Shown here one piece after another: positions 37,792 through 48,305 of a stretch of DNA of 64,000 nt (the stretch's first letter is position 1; each line of letters begins with the position of its first letter). The stretch covers positions 248,001 to 312,000 of the forward strand of contig NZ_NPMS01000001.1 of assembly GCF_002266285.1 (NCBI RefSeq). Direction: 5' to 3'. Both the position numbers and the translations under genes were made by a program. Source of the DNA: Virgibacillus indicus (GTDB lineage Bacteria; Bacillota; Bacilli; Bacillales; Amphibacillaceae). Below the pieces are notes generated by a model. It did no database searches, was not told where the DNA came from, and worked only from the letters and a program-made list of their open reading frames with translations.

Positions 37792-38581
37792 AGCAATTGT
37801 CATTACTTCCGGTAAAGGCGGAGTTGGGAAAACTACTACTTCAGCAAATATAGGTACTGCCTTGGCACTAATGGGTAAAAAGGTTTGTTTAATCGATACG
37901 GACATCGGTTTGCGAAATCTGGATGTGATTATGGGGCTGGAAAACAGAATTATTTACGACATTGTGGATGTCATTCAGGAACGCTGTAAATTAAATCAGG
38001 CATTGATAAAAGATAAGCGTTTTGATTTTCTGGCCTTATTGCCCGCTGCCCAAACCAGTGATAAATCTGCTGTCACAATTGAAGGCATGAAAAAAATTGT
38101 GACAGAACTGAAGCAGGAATATGATTATATCATTATTGACTGTCCTGCAGGCATTGAACAAGGTTTTCAAAATGCAATTGCCGGGGCTGACAAAGCAATT
38201 GTTGTTACTACTCCAGAAAAATCAAGTGTTCGCGATGCAGACAGGATAGTGGGCTTGCTTGAAAAGCAGGATATGGAATCTCCTAAACTGGTAATCAATC
38301 GAATTCGGAACCATATGATGAAAAATGGGGATATGATTGAAATAGATGACATTGTGCAGATACTTTCCATCGATCTGATTGGAATTGTTATCGATGATGA
38401 TGAAGTTATTAAGGCATCAAATAGCGGAAATCCAGTTGCGCTACAGCCAAACTCCAAAGCCTCCATCGCATACCGGAATATTGCCAGACGAATATTGGGA
38501 GAAACAGTACCGTTGCAATCTCTTGAATCTGAAAAAGGCATGTTTAAAAAAATGAAAAAGTTTTTTGGCATGCGTGTTTGA
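37784..38581 (+). CDS. minD: MinD, septum-site ATPase
   Basis: Deviant-Walker ATPase (265 residues) that recruits MinC to the membrane. The P-loop GKGGVGKTTTSANIG is near residue 9, with the signature Lys. Switch I and II are at IDTDIGLRNLDVIMGLEN near 37 and IIIDCPAGIEQG near 116. The C-terminal amphipathic membrane-targeting helix is GMFKKMKKFFGMRV. Last gene of the mre-min operon; a strong terminator follows. Confidence 0.97.
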   Translation: MGEAIVITSGKGGVGKTTTSANIGTALALMGKKVCLIDTDIGLRNLDVIMGLENRIIYDIVDVIQERCKLNQALIKDKRFDFLALLPAAQTSDKSAVTIEGMKKIVTELKQEYDYIIIDCPAGIEQGFQNAIAGADKAIVVTTPEKSSVRDADRIVGLLEKQDMESPKLVINRIRNHMMKNGDMIEIDDIVQILSIDLIGIVIDDDEVIKASNSGNPVALQPNSKASIAYRNIARRILGETVPLQSLESEKGMFKKMKKFFGMRV

Positions 38582-38590
38582 TAAAAAGTA

Positions 38591-38634
38591 AAAAATGCAA
38601 TGAAAACTGCTAGTTTTCATTGCATTTTTATTTT
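38591..38634 (+). terminator. Terminator of the mre-min operon
   Basis: Perfect stem of about 18 bp (AAAAATGCAATGAAAACT, 3-base loop), then ATTTTG. Confidence 0.92.
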
Positions 38635-38637
38635 GAT

Positions 38638-38666
38638 TCATATCATCAAATGTTCTTTCATACACT
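38638..38666 (+). promoter_or_regulatory. SigE promoter of spoIVFA-spoIVFB
   Basis: TCATATC, 14 bases, then CATACACT. The -10 matches the SigE consensus CATACANT fully and the -35 matches KMATATT at six of seven positions. It lies just before spoIVFA, a known mother-cell SigE operon. Confidence 0.8.
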
Positions 38667-38698
38667 TGTACAAAAGTATGTGAAGGAATGTGAGGATA

Positions 38699-39463
38699 AT
38701 GAATAAAGGTGTTAAAAAAGTTCGTCAATCAATCGTACAACGCAAAAAAGCACGCAGACTGTCTCCAAAAGAAGGAAAAAAAAGACAGGTGTTTCCTGCA
38801 TTTCCTCAAGAAGAAGAAAAGCATGGCTATTTTCCTTCTTTTTCAGACGATCCAATTCCGGGCAATGGAAAAAGTATGGCAGTATCCGGATTCATGCTTA
38901 AAGCCTTTTTATCGGTTATTCTCTTTTTTGGTGCCGCTATATTGGTTGAGGCTGAAGCAGAGTTTCTGGAAAAACCAAAAGCATGGACAAGCAGCGCATT
39001 GACAGAGGAATTTCCATTTGCAAAAGTTAACCTATGGTATCAGGAAACATTTGGCAGTCCCTTAGCTTTTTCTCCGCAGCAGAACCCTAATGCAAGTGAA
39101 GAACAGCTCGCTTTGCCGGTTAATGGGAATGTTACAGAGACCTTCCAGACGAATGGAAAAGGAATCATGATTGCACCTGAAGAGACGGCGGATGTATCGG
39201 CATTACGTGATGGTGTTGTGATATTTGCTGGCAATGACCGGGATACAAACAAGACAGTTATAATGCAGCATGCAGATGGAAGCACATCTACGTATGGATT
39301 CCTTGGAGATGTCGATGTCCATTTGTACCAGTTTGTTTCAATGAATGAAAGTATTGGCCAGTTTACACCAGGCGCTGACAGTGAAACTGTTTATTTCTCC
39401 ATTGAAAAGGATAATGATTTTATCAATCCGGTTCAGGTGATAGAAGTCGATGACCTTCCGTAG
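38699..39463 (+). CDS. spoIVFA: SpoIVFA, inhibitor/anchor of the SpoIVFB protease
   Basis: Mother-cell membrane protein that holds SpoIVFB inactive until forespore signalling by SpoIVB. It has 254 residues from the ATG at 38699 (TGAGGA upstream). The basic cytoplasmic N-terminus (about 1-65) is followed by one membrane helix (about 68-88, MLKAFLSVILFFGAAILVEA) and an extracytoplasmic M23/LytM-like domain (about 140-250). That domain lacks the zinc-ligand HxH, as expected for a degenerate regulatory domain. It overlaps spoIVFB by 14 bases. Confidence 0.9.
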   Translation: MNKGVKKVRQSIVQRKKARRLSPKEGKKRQVFPAFPQEEEKHGYFPSFSDDPIPGNGKSMAVSGFMLKAFLSVILFFGAAILVEAEAEFLEKPKAWTSSALTEEFPFAKVNLWYQETFGSPLAFSPQQNPNASEEQLALPVNGNVTETFQTNGKGIMIAPEETADVSALRDGVVIFAGNDRDTNKTVIMQHADGSTSTYGFLGDVDVHLYQFVSMNESIGQFTPGADSETVYFSIEKDNDFINPVQVIEVDDLP

Positions 39464-40313
39464 TTATATACCCAAAATTCATATACATCCGATACTGTTG
39501 ATCTTTATTGGAATTTCCTTTTTGACTGGTACATTTATGGAACTTTCCATTATCTTAAGCATTATATTGATTCATGAAACTGGTCATTTTTTAATGGCGA
39601 AACTGTTTAATTGGCGAGTTGAAAGCATTATGCTTTGGGTGTTTGGAGGGGTTATGGATACAGATGAACATGGGAACCGTCCAATTCGGGAAGAGGCACT
39701 GGTAACGATTGCTGGTCCAGTTCAGCATATTTTCATATACGTTTTTGTGTATATTTTTTTAAATACAGAATTACTTTCATCCTCTGTCCTGGAATTAATC
39801 CTTTTTTACAACACCGTTATCCTTCTTTTTAATTTGCTGCCTGTTTGGCCTTTAGATGGAGGCAAGCTGCTGTTTTTAGGTTTGTCTGCAATTTTTCCGT
39901 ATAAAAGGGCATACCAGTATATCATTATATTCTCAATGATTCTAAGTCTGTTTCTCTTATTATTACAGCTTTTTCTCTATCCCTTTACACTTAGTGCGTT
40001 TTTTATTATGATATTTATCCTGATGGAAAATAGGTCAGAGTGGAAAAAGCGATATTATGTTTTTATACGTTTTTTACTCAAACGCTATGAAGGCAATTCA
40101 TCCATGAAAAAGATTCATCCGGTTAATGTACTCTCGGAAAATACGCTTATGGAAGTATTTTCTGCTTTTATGCGGGATAAAAAACATTCGATTTATATTA
40201 ATTACGCTGACAATAAACGAATTTCCATAGACGAAGCAGATTGTCTCAGAAGTTATTTTCATGATAAGCATTATAATAAATCATTGGGTGAAATTTATGA
40301 TTATCTTAGCTAG
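39450..40313 (+). CDS. spoIVFB: SpoIVFB, intramembrane protease activating pro-SigmaK
   Basis: Site-2-type intramembrane metalloprotease (287 residues). The catalytic motif HETGH is near residue 43 (SIILIHETGHFLMAKLF), and the third ligand Asp is in NLLPVWPLDGGKLLF near 137. About six membrane helices are present. A C-terminal CBS-like ATP-sensing region (about 225-287) is typical of the family. Translation is coupled to spoIVFA by overlap. It cleaves pro-SigmaK in the mother cell. Confidence 0.95.
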   Translation: MTFRSYIPKIHIHPILLIFIGISFLTGTFMELSIILSIILIHETGHFLMAKLFNWRVESIMLWVFGGVMDTDEHGNRPIREEALVTIAGPVQHIFIYVFVYIFLNTELLSSSVLELILFYNTVILLFNLLPVWPLDGGKLLFLGLSAIFPYKRAYQYIIIFSMILSLFLLLLQLFLYPFTLSAFFIMIFILMENRSEWKKRYYVFIRFLLKRYEGNSSMKKIHPVNVLSENTLMEVFSAFMRDKKHSIYINYADNKRISIDEADCLRSYFHDKHYNKSLGEIYDYLS

Positions 40314-40332
40314 AAAAAATATATTTACTTGC

Positions 40333-40362
40333 TTGACAAATGCTTGCAGAACATGGTAACAT
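40333..40362 (+). promoter_or_regulatory. SigA promoter of the rplU operon
   Basis: Perfect TTGACA, an 18-base spacer and TAACAT, upstream of the L21 leader. Confidence 0.65.
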
Positions 40363-40374
40363 CAATACGTTATT

Positions 40375-40450
40375 CATCGTAGCACCAGTGCTACAACCGC
40401 ACAGATCAGGTTATTAAACTTTCAGGAGTACCTGTATGGCGAGTCTGAGT
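40375..40450 (+). promoter_or_regulatory. L21 ribosomal-protein leader
   Basis: Structured leader before rplU with the GTAGCAC-CA-GTGCTAC hairpin (40379-40394). A second paired region covers CAGGTTATTAAACTTTCAGGAGTACCTG. The form and position match the L21 leader known in Bacillota, thought to mediate autoregulation by L21. Assignment is by memory of the motif, not by covariance search. Confidence 0.75.
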
Positions 40451-40470
40451 TAATTAAGGAGGTGCAAGAT

Positions 40471-40779
40471 ATGTACGCAATTATAGAAACTGGCGGAAAA
40501 CAAGTTAAAGTTGTTGAAGGTCAGGAAATCTACGTAGAAAAAGTTTCAGCAGATACGAATGATTCTGTTACATTTGACAAGGTTCTTTTCGTAGGCGGGG
40601 ATGATGTTAAAGTAGGAGCGCCATTTGTTGATGGTGCAACTGTAACTGCTAAAGTTGAAAAACAAGGACGTCAGAAAAAAGTTGTTGTTTATAAATACAA
40701 ACGCAGAAAAAACTATCATCGTACACAAGGCCATCGTCAGCCTTATACAAAATTAGTAATTGATAAAATTAATCTGTAA
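40471..40779 (+). CDS. rplU: 50S ribosomal protein L21
   Basis: 102-residue L21, starting [14 protein letters not shown] at the ATG at 40471 with AAGGAGG ahead; an upstream GTG lies in the ribosome-binding site. The basic C-terminal signature [25 protein letters not shown] is split over residues 71-96 and binds 23S rRNA. Operon rplU-prp-rpmA. Confidence 0.98.
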   Translation: MYAIIETGGKQVKVVEGQEIYVEKVSADTNDSVTFDKVLFVGGDDVKVGAPFVDGATVTAKVEKQGRQKKVVVYKYKRRKNYHRTQGHRQPYTKLVIDKINL

Positions 40780-40791
40780 GGATTTAATGAT

Positions 40792-41426
<635 letters not shown>

Positions 41427-41439
41427 ATTTAAACATATC

Positions 41440-41475
41440 AAACTCCAGTCAAATTATTTGGCTGGAGTTTTTTAA
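41440..41475 (+). terminator. Terminator of rplU-prp-rpmA
   Basis: AACTCCAG/CTGGAGTT stem extended by CAAA/TTTG, then TTTTTT. Confidence 0.88.
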
Positions 41476-41544
41476 ATGCGTTCATAAAAGTAAATGAGTT
41501 TCTGTTTTTTTTATGCTATACTTTCATATTAACGGGGTGAAAAT

Positions 41545-43358
<1,814 letters not shown>

Positions 43359-43394
43359 TGATGAGCTTTTTTCAATAGGCAAGGGGGAGTTTTT

Positions 43395-44249
43395 TTGACA
43401 GTTTCAATTGGCTATCTTGGTCCTAAGGGGACATTTACTAAGCTGGCAGTAGATACAGCATTTAACGGAGAAAATAAACAATCATTTGATACAATTCCTG
43501 AATGTATTGATGCTGTAGAGGAGGAAAAAATTGATATCGGGGTAGTACCACTGGAAAATGCAATTGAAGGGACAGTACAATTAACGGTTGATTACCTTAT
43601 TCACCAGGTAAGGCTTCCGGTTGCTGCGGAAATAGTTGTTCCAATACAGCAGCATCTTCTTGTACATCCTGAGTTCACAGGTGGCTTAATTGATATAAGG
43701 GAAGTGCATTCTCATAGCCATGCTATTGCGCAATGCCATCAATACATTCATCAACATTTGCCTGATGCAAGCATTCGGTATACAACTTCAACAGGTAAAG
43801 CAGCTGAAATAGCAGGTGAGAAGAACACACCGATAGCAGCCATTGGAAACAGACTTGCTGCTAGTGAATATGGACTCCGCATTATGAAGGAGAATATTCA
43901 TGATTATCCCAATAATCATACAAGATTTTTGGTTCTTACAAAAAATAAGGACATCGTTAAGATAAAGCATACCAGTATATTGGATAAAACAACGGTTTTG
44001 ATTACTTTGCCCAGTGATAAGGCAGGGGCCCTTCACCAGGTGCTCTCGGCCTTTGCATGGCGTAAAATGAATCTTTCAAAAATTGAATCAAGACCAATGA
44101 AGACAGGGCTGGGACATTATTTTTTCATCATTGATGTCAATCAGCCGTATGATGATGTACTGTTCCCGGGAGTGAAGGGAGAATTGGAAGCACTTGGATG
44201 TAATGTAACAATCTTAGGTACATATCCTGTTTATCAAATGAATATTTAA
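43395..44249 (+). CDS. pheA: Prephenate dehydratase
   Basis: Makes phenylpyruvate for phenylalanine synthesis; 284 residues from a TTG start with AAGGGGGAG ahead. The catalytic domain (about 1-180) begins SIGYLGPKGTFTKLA and contains the TRF motif in NNHTRFLVLT near 175. The ACT domain (about 195-275) has ESRPMKTGLGHYFFIID, the phenylalanine-binding ESRP site, so feedback inhibition is expected. In B. subtilis pheB lies between obg and pheA; here it is absent. Confidence 0.96.
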   Translation: MTVSIGYLGPKGTFTKLAVDTAFNGENKQSFDTIPECIDAVEEEKIDIGVVPLENAIEGTVQLTVDYLIHQVRLPVAAEIVVPIQQHLLVHPEFTGGLIDIREVHSHSHAIAQCHQYIHQHLPDASIRYTTSTGKAAEIAGEKNTPIAAIGNRLAASEYGLRIMKENIHDYPNNHTRFLVLTKNKDIVKIKHTSILDKTTVLITLPSDKAGALHQVLSAFAWRKMNLSKIESRPMKTGLGHYFFIIDVNQPYDDVLFPGVKGELEALGCNVTILGTYPVYQMNI

Positions 44250-44284
44250 CTATTTTTACAGGTATTTCAAAAATAAGTTAATTG

Positions 44285-44326
44285 CCGTCATTCTCCTATA
44301 TACGGAGTATGACGGTTTTTTTATTT
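44285..44326 (+). terminator. Terminator after pheA
   Basis: CCGTCAT/ATGACGG stem extended by CTCC/GGAG, then TTTTTTT. Confidence 0.88.
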
Positions 44327-44413
44327 CTCCGGTCAACTTTTACCTATATCATGCATATGTTGATAGAGAGTAAATAGCCCAGTTTTTACGAATTGAAAGG
44401 AGTTTGGTTTGTT

Positions 44414-45370
44414 TTGAAAATACACATCGTCCAAAAAGGGGATACGCTGTGGGAGATATCAAAAAAATATGGAGTGGATTTTGAACAGGTTAAACAGCTT
44501 AACTCTCACCTAGCAAGTCCTGATATGATTATGCCAGGCATGAAAATAAAAATACCCAGCTCATCCAAAGCAGTTAAAAAAGAAAGTGTGGCTGGTAAGG
44601 AAATGAAGAAGGAAGCAGTAAAACATCCTTATAAAGACATGTCACCAAAAGCGAAACCAGTTATCAAAGAGGATGACAAAGAAAAGCAAATGCCGGTAAA
44701 GCCTGAAATGCCCATGCAGCAATTACCACAAATGCCAACCCAGCCAATAATGCAAATGCCAATTATGGATCAAGATTTCGATTTTCATAACTATACCACT
44801 ATTAATTTTCCAGAGATGCCACAGTATAAGCCTGAAGCAAAAAAAGAGAAGCCCGAAAAAGAAATGGAAAAGATAAAACCGATGCCACTTCCAGAACCTC
44901 AGCCAATGCCAATGCCTGAAATGCCGCATCATCCACAGCAGATGCCGATGCAAATGATGGTACCAATGTGCTGCCATATTGTACATCCCTGTTTTCCGCC
45001 TGTAGAATTCCCGGTGATGGGTCACATGACGGGAGGGTTTCACCCACATATGCCGCCATCCCACGCTGTAAATCCAATGGAATATCATGGATCATCTCCA
45101 AATATGGAGTACCCAGTAAAACCTGGTTTCAATGAAAGTAAGGATTGTGGCTGTGGCGGGCAGGCAGCCAGCCAAGGATATCCTATGCCACCATACGCAT
45201 TTGGACCTGAACAGTCAAATCCTGCCTTCAATCAGCAGCAAATGCCGGGAAATAATCTGTACCCCCCACAATTCGGGCAGGCACCTATGAGTAATTATCC
45301 TTTCCCTTCTCCTCCCGAATACCCGAATTTTTCCCAACGCGAGGAAAAGGATGATTCAAAAAATGAATGA
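44414..45370 (+). CDS. safA: SafA, spore coat morphogenetic protein with LysM
   Basis: Inner-coat assembly protein, 318 residues from a TTG (AAAGGAG upstream) giving (M)KIHIVQKGDTLWEISKKYG as in SafA. The N-terminal LysM (about 2-48) targets the cortex. A short basic linker follows, then a long low-complexity region rich in Met, Pro, Gln and His (for example PMPMPEMPHHPQQMPMQMM near 165-185), with a CC pair and a CGCGG near the C-terminus. A weak SigE-like pair lies near 44330-44361. It overlaps the next gene by 20 bases; coxA, which follows in B. subtilis, is not here. Confidence 0.88.
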   Translation: MKIHIVQKGDTLWEISKKYGVDFEQVKQLNSHLASPDMIMPGMKIKIPSSSKAVKKESVAGKEMKKEAVKHPYKDMSPKAKPVIKEDDKEKQMPVKPEMPMQQLPQMPTQPIMQMPIMDQDFDFHNYTTINFPEMPQYKPEAKKEKPEKEMEKIKPMPLPEPQPMPMPEMPHHPQQMPMQMMVPMCCHIVHPCFPPVEFPVMGHMTGGFHPHMPPSHAVNPMEYHGSSPNMEYPVKPGFNESKDCGCGGQAASQGYPMPPYAFGPEQSNPAFNQQQMPGNNLYPPQFGQAPMSNYPFPSPPEYPNFSQREEKDDSKNE

Positions 45371-46319
45371 AAATAAACGAAGAGACGAATTATATCGTCT
45401 CTCTTCTTTTTTATATCAGGAGGGCAAACTGGAAGTTGATAAGATATCTTTTATCAAGCCAAATGTATTTCGTGTTGCGACAATAAAGGGTGAAAATTTA
45501 GTTTTAAAAAGCCATCGAAGAAAAGATGTGATGGAACAGCAATGGGCTTTTTTTGAAAGGATGAATTACTCAAATGCTGTTTCTTTTAAATATTTTCCAA
45601 ATGAAAAAATGTTTATAGCCGATAAGAATAATTATTGGACGATTGCTCCATATATAAGAGGAGAGAAGCTGAACTACAACAGAAAGACTGACAGACAAAA
45701 AGCTGTTGAAGCATTAAAGAATTTCCATAGTAAAGCAACAGGGATTTACATTCAGCAGCCCGTATACAGGGAATTGTTTATCATAAGATGGATTCAGCGG
45801 CTTAGTTTATTTAAAAAAACAGAGCATTTATTTGCTGAAAATGGTTTTAAATCTTTATATAAGGATATTGTACAAACAATGGAGACTCAATTGCGTTATC
45901 TGGAACAATTTCCCTGGCACTTTTTTGAAAAAGAAGCTTTGCAAAAAGGCAGCTGGATCCATGGAGATTCAGCATCTCATAATTTCATTAAAAATAGCCA
46001 GGTATATATGATTGATTTTGATCTATTGCATTGTACAAATCAGCTATATGATTATATCCAACTGGGTCAGCGTTTTCTTTCTTATTTAAATTGGGATCTC
46101 GATGAGCTTCTTTCCTATAGGATGGCAGAAGAAATGGAATTAAAGCCTTGGTTATATGCAATACTTATTCCAAGTGATCTACTGCGCGAATGGTTATATT
46201 TTTTAAAAAGTGATTCTTCAACTCCAATCGAAGAGTACTTGAGCCAAATGGAACAATCGTTGAGTAATAGAGCTTCCTTTTTGAAAAAGGCCAAATTAGT
46301 GCTAAAATCAATATATTAA
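45351..46319 (+). CDS. CotS-family (kinase-like) spore coat protein
   Basis: 322-residue protein with an aminoglycoside-phosphotransferase/CotS fold, a distant paralogue of YsxE. Unlike YsxE, it retains the catalytic loop WIHGDSASHNF near residue 202 and the metal-binding MIDFD near 219, so it may be an active kinase. The start could be 45351 or the ATG at 45363. The overlap with safA implies coexpression during coat assembly. The substrate is unknown; CotH-type kinases show that coat proteins can be phosphorylated, but this family is different. Confidence 0.78.
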   Translation: MIQKMNENKRRDELYRLSSFLYQEGKLEVDKISFIKPNVFRVATIKGENLVLKSHRRKDVMEQQWAFFERMNYSNAVSFKYFPNEKMFIADKNNYWTIAPYIRGEKLNYNRKTDRQKAVEALKNFHSKATGIYIQQPVYRELFIIRWIQRLSLFKKTEHLFAENGFKSLYKDIVQTMETQLRYLEQFPWHFFEKEALQKGSWIHGDSASHNFIKNSQVYMIDFDLLHCTNQLYDYIQLGQRFLSYLNWDLDELLSYRMAEEMELKPWLYAILIPSDLLREWLYFLKSDSSTPIEEYLSQMEQSLSNRASFLKKAKLVLKSIY

Positions 46320-46350
46320 ATTATACGTTCTTGCAGGAGGAGATACTATC

Positions 46351-47094
46351 ATGGAAAAACAAGTTGAGAAAATAGTACAATGGCTGATCGAACAGGTTGA
46401 AAAAGCAGGAGTTAATGGATTGATTGTTGGTGTAAGCGGCGGGCTTGATTCTGCAGTAGTCGCACATTTAATCAAACGTGCTTTTCCGGATGATTCCCTT
46501 GGAGTTTTGATGCCGATTCATACAAGCCCTGCTAATATGACCCATGCAAATAATGTTATTGAAAGCTGTGGAATAAATGGCATGACAGTAGATTTGTCCG
46601 AGACACATGAAATCCTGTACTCGCAGATAAAAACAAAATTGAATGATAAAAACGAATTCAGGGAGAAAAATGATCAGCTGGCTGGAGCCAATCTGCGAGC
46701 AAGATTACGTATGAGTACGTTATATACGCTCGCAACAAATTATAACTATTTAGTAGTTGGAACAGATAATGCCTCCGAATTTTACACAGGCTATTTCACC
46801 AAATATGGTGATGGCGGTGTGGATATTTTGCCAATTGTTGATTTTACGAAACAGGAAGTGCGTGAAATGGCTGCATATCTTGGAGTCCCAGCCGAAATAG
46901 TCAGTAAAAAACCGAGTGCTGATTTATGGGAAGACCAGACAGATGAAGATGAAATGGGAACAACCTACGATAAAATTGATGCATATATCACGGGTGAAGA
47001 AATTCCTGAAAAAGATAAAGAAATTATAGAAAAAATGCATAGACGTACCGCGCACAAACGAGATCCATTGCCACAGTTTAAAAAAAAGAAATAA
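46351..47094 (+). CDS. nadE: NAD synthetase, ammonia-dependent
   Basis: Last step of NAD synthesis (deamido-NAD + NH3 + ATP), 247 residues. The PP-loop SGGLDSAV is near residue 30, and TDNASEFYTGYFTKYGDGG near 138 and KKPSADLWEDQTDEDEMG near 190 are family motifs. There is no glutaminase domain, so ammonia is the nitrogen donor. CAGGAGGAG precedes the ATG. The location after safA differs from B. subtilis, where nadE is elsewhere. Confidence 0.94.
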   Translation: MEKQVEKIVQWLIEQVEKAGVNGLIVGVSGGLDSAVVAHLIKRAFPDDSLGVLMPIHTSPANMTHANNVIESCGINGMTVDLSETHEILYSQIKTKLNDKNEFREKNDQLAGANLRARLRMSTLYTLATNYNYLVVGTDNASEFYTGYFTKYGDGGVDILPIVDFTKQEVREMAAYLGVPAEIVSKKPSADLWEDQTDEDEMGTTYDKIDAYITGEEIPEKDKEIIEKMHRRTAHKRDPLPQFKKKK

Positions 47095-47159
47095 TTACCT
47101 GAAATTGACTGTGTAAAATAATCTCTCTTATACAAACTACATGTAAGGGAGGTTATTTT

Positions 47160-47711
47160 ATGTATAAAATTATTCCAATTACAGTTATCCTTTTACTTAC
47201 GGCAGCCTGCAGTGATGTCAATGAGGAGGCACAAAATACCAGGGAGCAGCACAATACACAGCCAATTAATTATGAAACGGATCGAGAGCAAAAAGATAGA
47301 CTGAATATTCGTGATAAGACAATAGGTGAAAAGGGAGGCTATCCGCAAAGTGAGCAGGATGGAGTGAATGCTTCTGATTCACACAGAGGGTTTTCTGATC
47401 CTTTTACAAATGAGGAATCTGAATTGATCTCCAAACAATTAAAAGAGAAAAAGGAAATAGTTCAGGCACAGGTTGCTTCAACAGATGAACGAATCATTGT
47501 AGGTGTAATCTTAAGTGAGAAATCAGATCCGGAAATTAAGAAAATAATACAGGAAGAAGTTGAGCGTATTGTACCAGATAAACAGGTTACAATCTATACT
47601 GATGAAGTACACTGGGACCATATGAAAGATTTAGATGCCAGAATGGGCTCTGAAAAAAGAGAATATGACATTGAAGAGTACATCGACGATTTCTTCCGAA
47701 CTGAAGACTAA
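47160..47711 (+). CDS. YhcN/YlaJ-family sporulation lipoprotein
   Basis: 183 residues with a lipoprotein signal (MYKIIPITVILLLTAAC, lipobox LTAAC) and a polar linker. A YhcN/YlaJ domain (about 85-165) contains VAQA-like helices and VNDAYVG-type beta strands, here RIIVGVILSEKSDPEIKKI. Relatives are spore membrane lipoproteins linked to germination or outgrowth. A ribosome-binding site (AAGGGAGG) precedes the ATG. A terminator follows immediately. Confidence 0.8.
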   Translation: MYKIIPITVILLLTAACSDVNEEAQNTREQHNTQPINYETDREQKDRLNIRDKTIGEKGGYPQSEQDGVNASDSHRGFSDPFTNEESELISKQLKEKKEIVQAQVASTDERIIVGVILSEKSDPEIKKIIQEEVERIVPDKQVTIYTDEVHWDHMKDLDARMGSEKREYDIEEYIDDFFRTED

Positions 47712-47743
47712 ACCTTTGCTTTGCACAAAGGTTTTTCTTTTTG
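47711..47743 (+). terminator. Terminator after the YhcN/YlaJ lipoprotein gene
   Basis: AACCTTTG/CAAAGGTT with a 7-base loop, then TTTCTTTTT. Confidence 0.82.
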
Positions 47744-47837
47744 GCTTTAAATTATTCATATGATTTTAAAATAGACTTAACAGTAGATGGAAAATGCATA
47801 CTAAAATTAGTTTGATTTCCTAAAAATGTGCTGATGC

Positions 47838-47960
47838 TACCGTTCGGGATCGCTCCGGGCGGATGCGCATCCTTAGGGCACGGCCTCAGCCTCCTCGAGA
47901 AAACCACTCTGCGGGGTCTTCGGACTCGTGCTATTCCCGAAGGAGTCACCACCCTGCGCT
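47838..47960 (-). repeat. GC-rich dispersed repeat, copy 1 (minus orientation)
   Basis: On the minus strand it reads GACTCCTTCGGGAATAGCACG, then GAAGACCCCGCAG, CGAGGAGGCTGAGGCC and GGATGCGCATCC. The blocks match, in the same order, those of copy 2 at 48043 in opposite orientation. Strongly GC-rich against an AT-rich background and non-coding. Confidence 0.65.
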
Positions 47961-48042
47961 CACCCGAACTGGTGAGGTGGTTCTATGTTTTGTATATAGC
48001 TCACTAGTTCACTTCATCGGCAGTAATCAGGATATCAGCGTA

Positions 48043-48154
48043 GGAAATACACTGAGACTCCTGCGGGAAAGCGAAGACGATGAGACCCCACAGGGAGCGT
48101 TCTTTGCGACCGAGGAGGCTCATCGCGAGCCCGCGGAAAGCGAAGTGTATTTCC
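48043..48154 (+). repeat. GC-rich dispersed repeat, copy 2, with perfect inverted ends
   Basis: 112 bp bounded by GGAAATACAC and GTGTATTTCC (perfect 10-bp inverted repeat). Internal paired blocks are GCGGG/CCCGC and CGATGAG/CTCATCG. Block order GACTCCTGCGGGAAAGCGAAG, GAGACCCCACAGG, CGAGGAGGCT, CCCGCGGAAAGCGAAG matches, by memory, a repeat scattered through many Bacillaceae chromosomes. It could fold into one long hairpin RNA or DNA cruciform. Confidence 0.75.
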
Positions 48155-48187
48155 GGAGCGAGTTTTAGCATTCAACAAGCTTTTGCA

Positions 48188-48216
48188 CGACGCAAGTGAA
48201 CTTTCACTACGTCGCA
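48188..48216 (+). other. Hairpin downstream of the repeat pair
   Basis: CGACGCAAGTGAA and TTTCACTACGTCG form a near-perfect stem. It lies between the repeat pair and the yebC promoter; its function is unknown. The gap 47744-48305 otherwise holds only the two repeat copies and the yebC promoter. Confidence 0.45.
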
Positions 48217-48244
48217 TTCTATAGAAACTGTGGATTTATGCACT

Positions 48245-48272
48245 TTTACTTTAGGCTGAAGTTTGATATAGT
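48245..48272 (+). promoter_or_regulatory. Candidate SigA promoter of yebC
   Basis: TTTACT, a 16-base spacer and TATAGT, 33 bases before the yebC start. Confidence 0.5.
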
Positions 48273-48305
48273 AAAAAAGGAAATTTCTAGAGAGGAGAAT
48301 GTCCG

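Noticed and set aside
44330..44361. SigE-like promoter upstream of safA (TCAACTT, 14 bases, CATATGTT)
   Set aside because: Spacing is right but both hexamers are weak, so it is only mentioned in the safA entry.
44723..45101. Minus-strand open frames rich in His, Trp and Leu inside safA
   Set aside because: They mirror the Met/Pro/His-rich safA codons. The odd composition comes from the repeat of CAT/ATG on the other strand.
47863..48217. Open frames of 60-101 codons on both strands over 47.8-48.2 kb
   Set aside because: They lie entirely in the GC-rich repeat copies, where stop codons are rare. Composition is arginine/serine-rich and there is no start signal.
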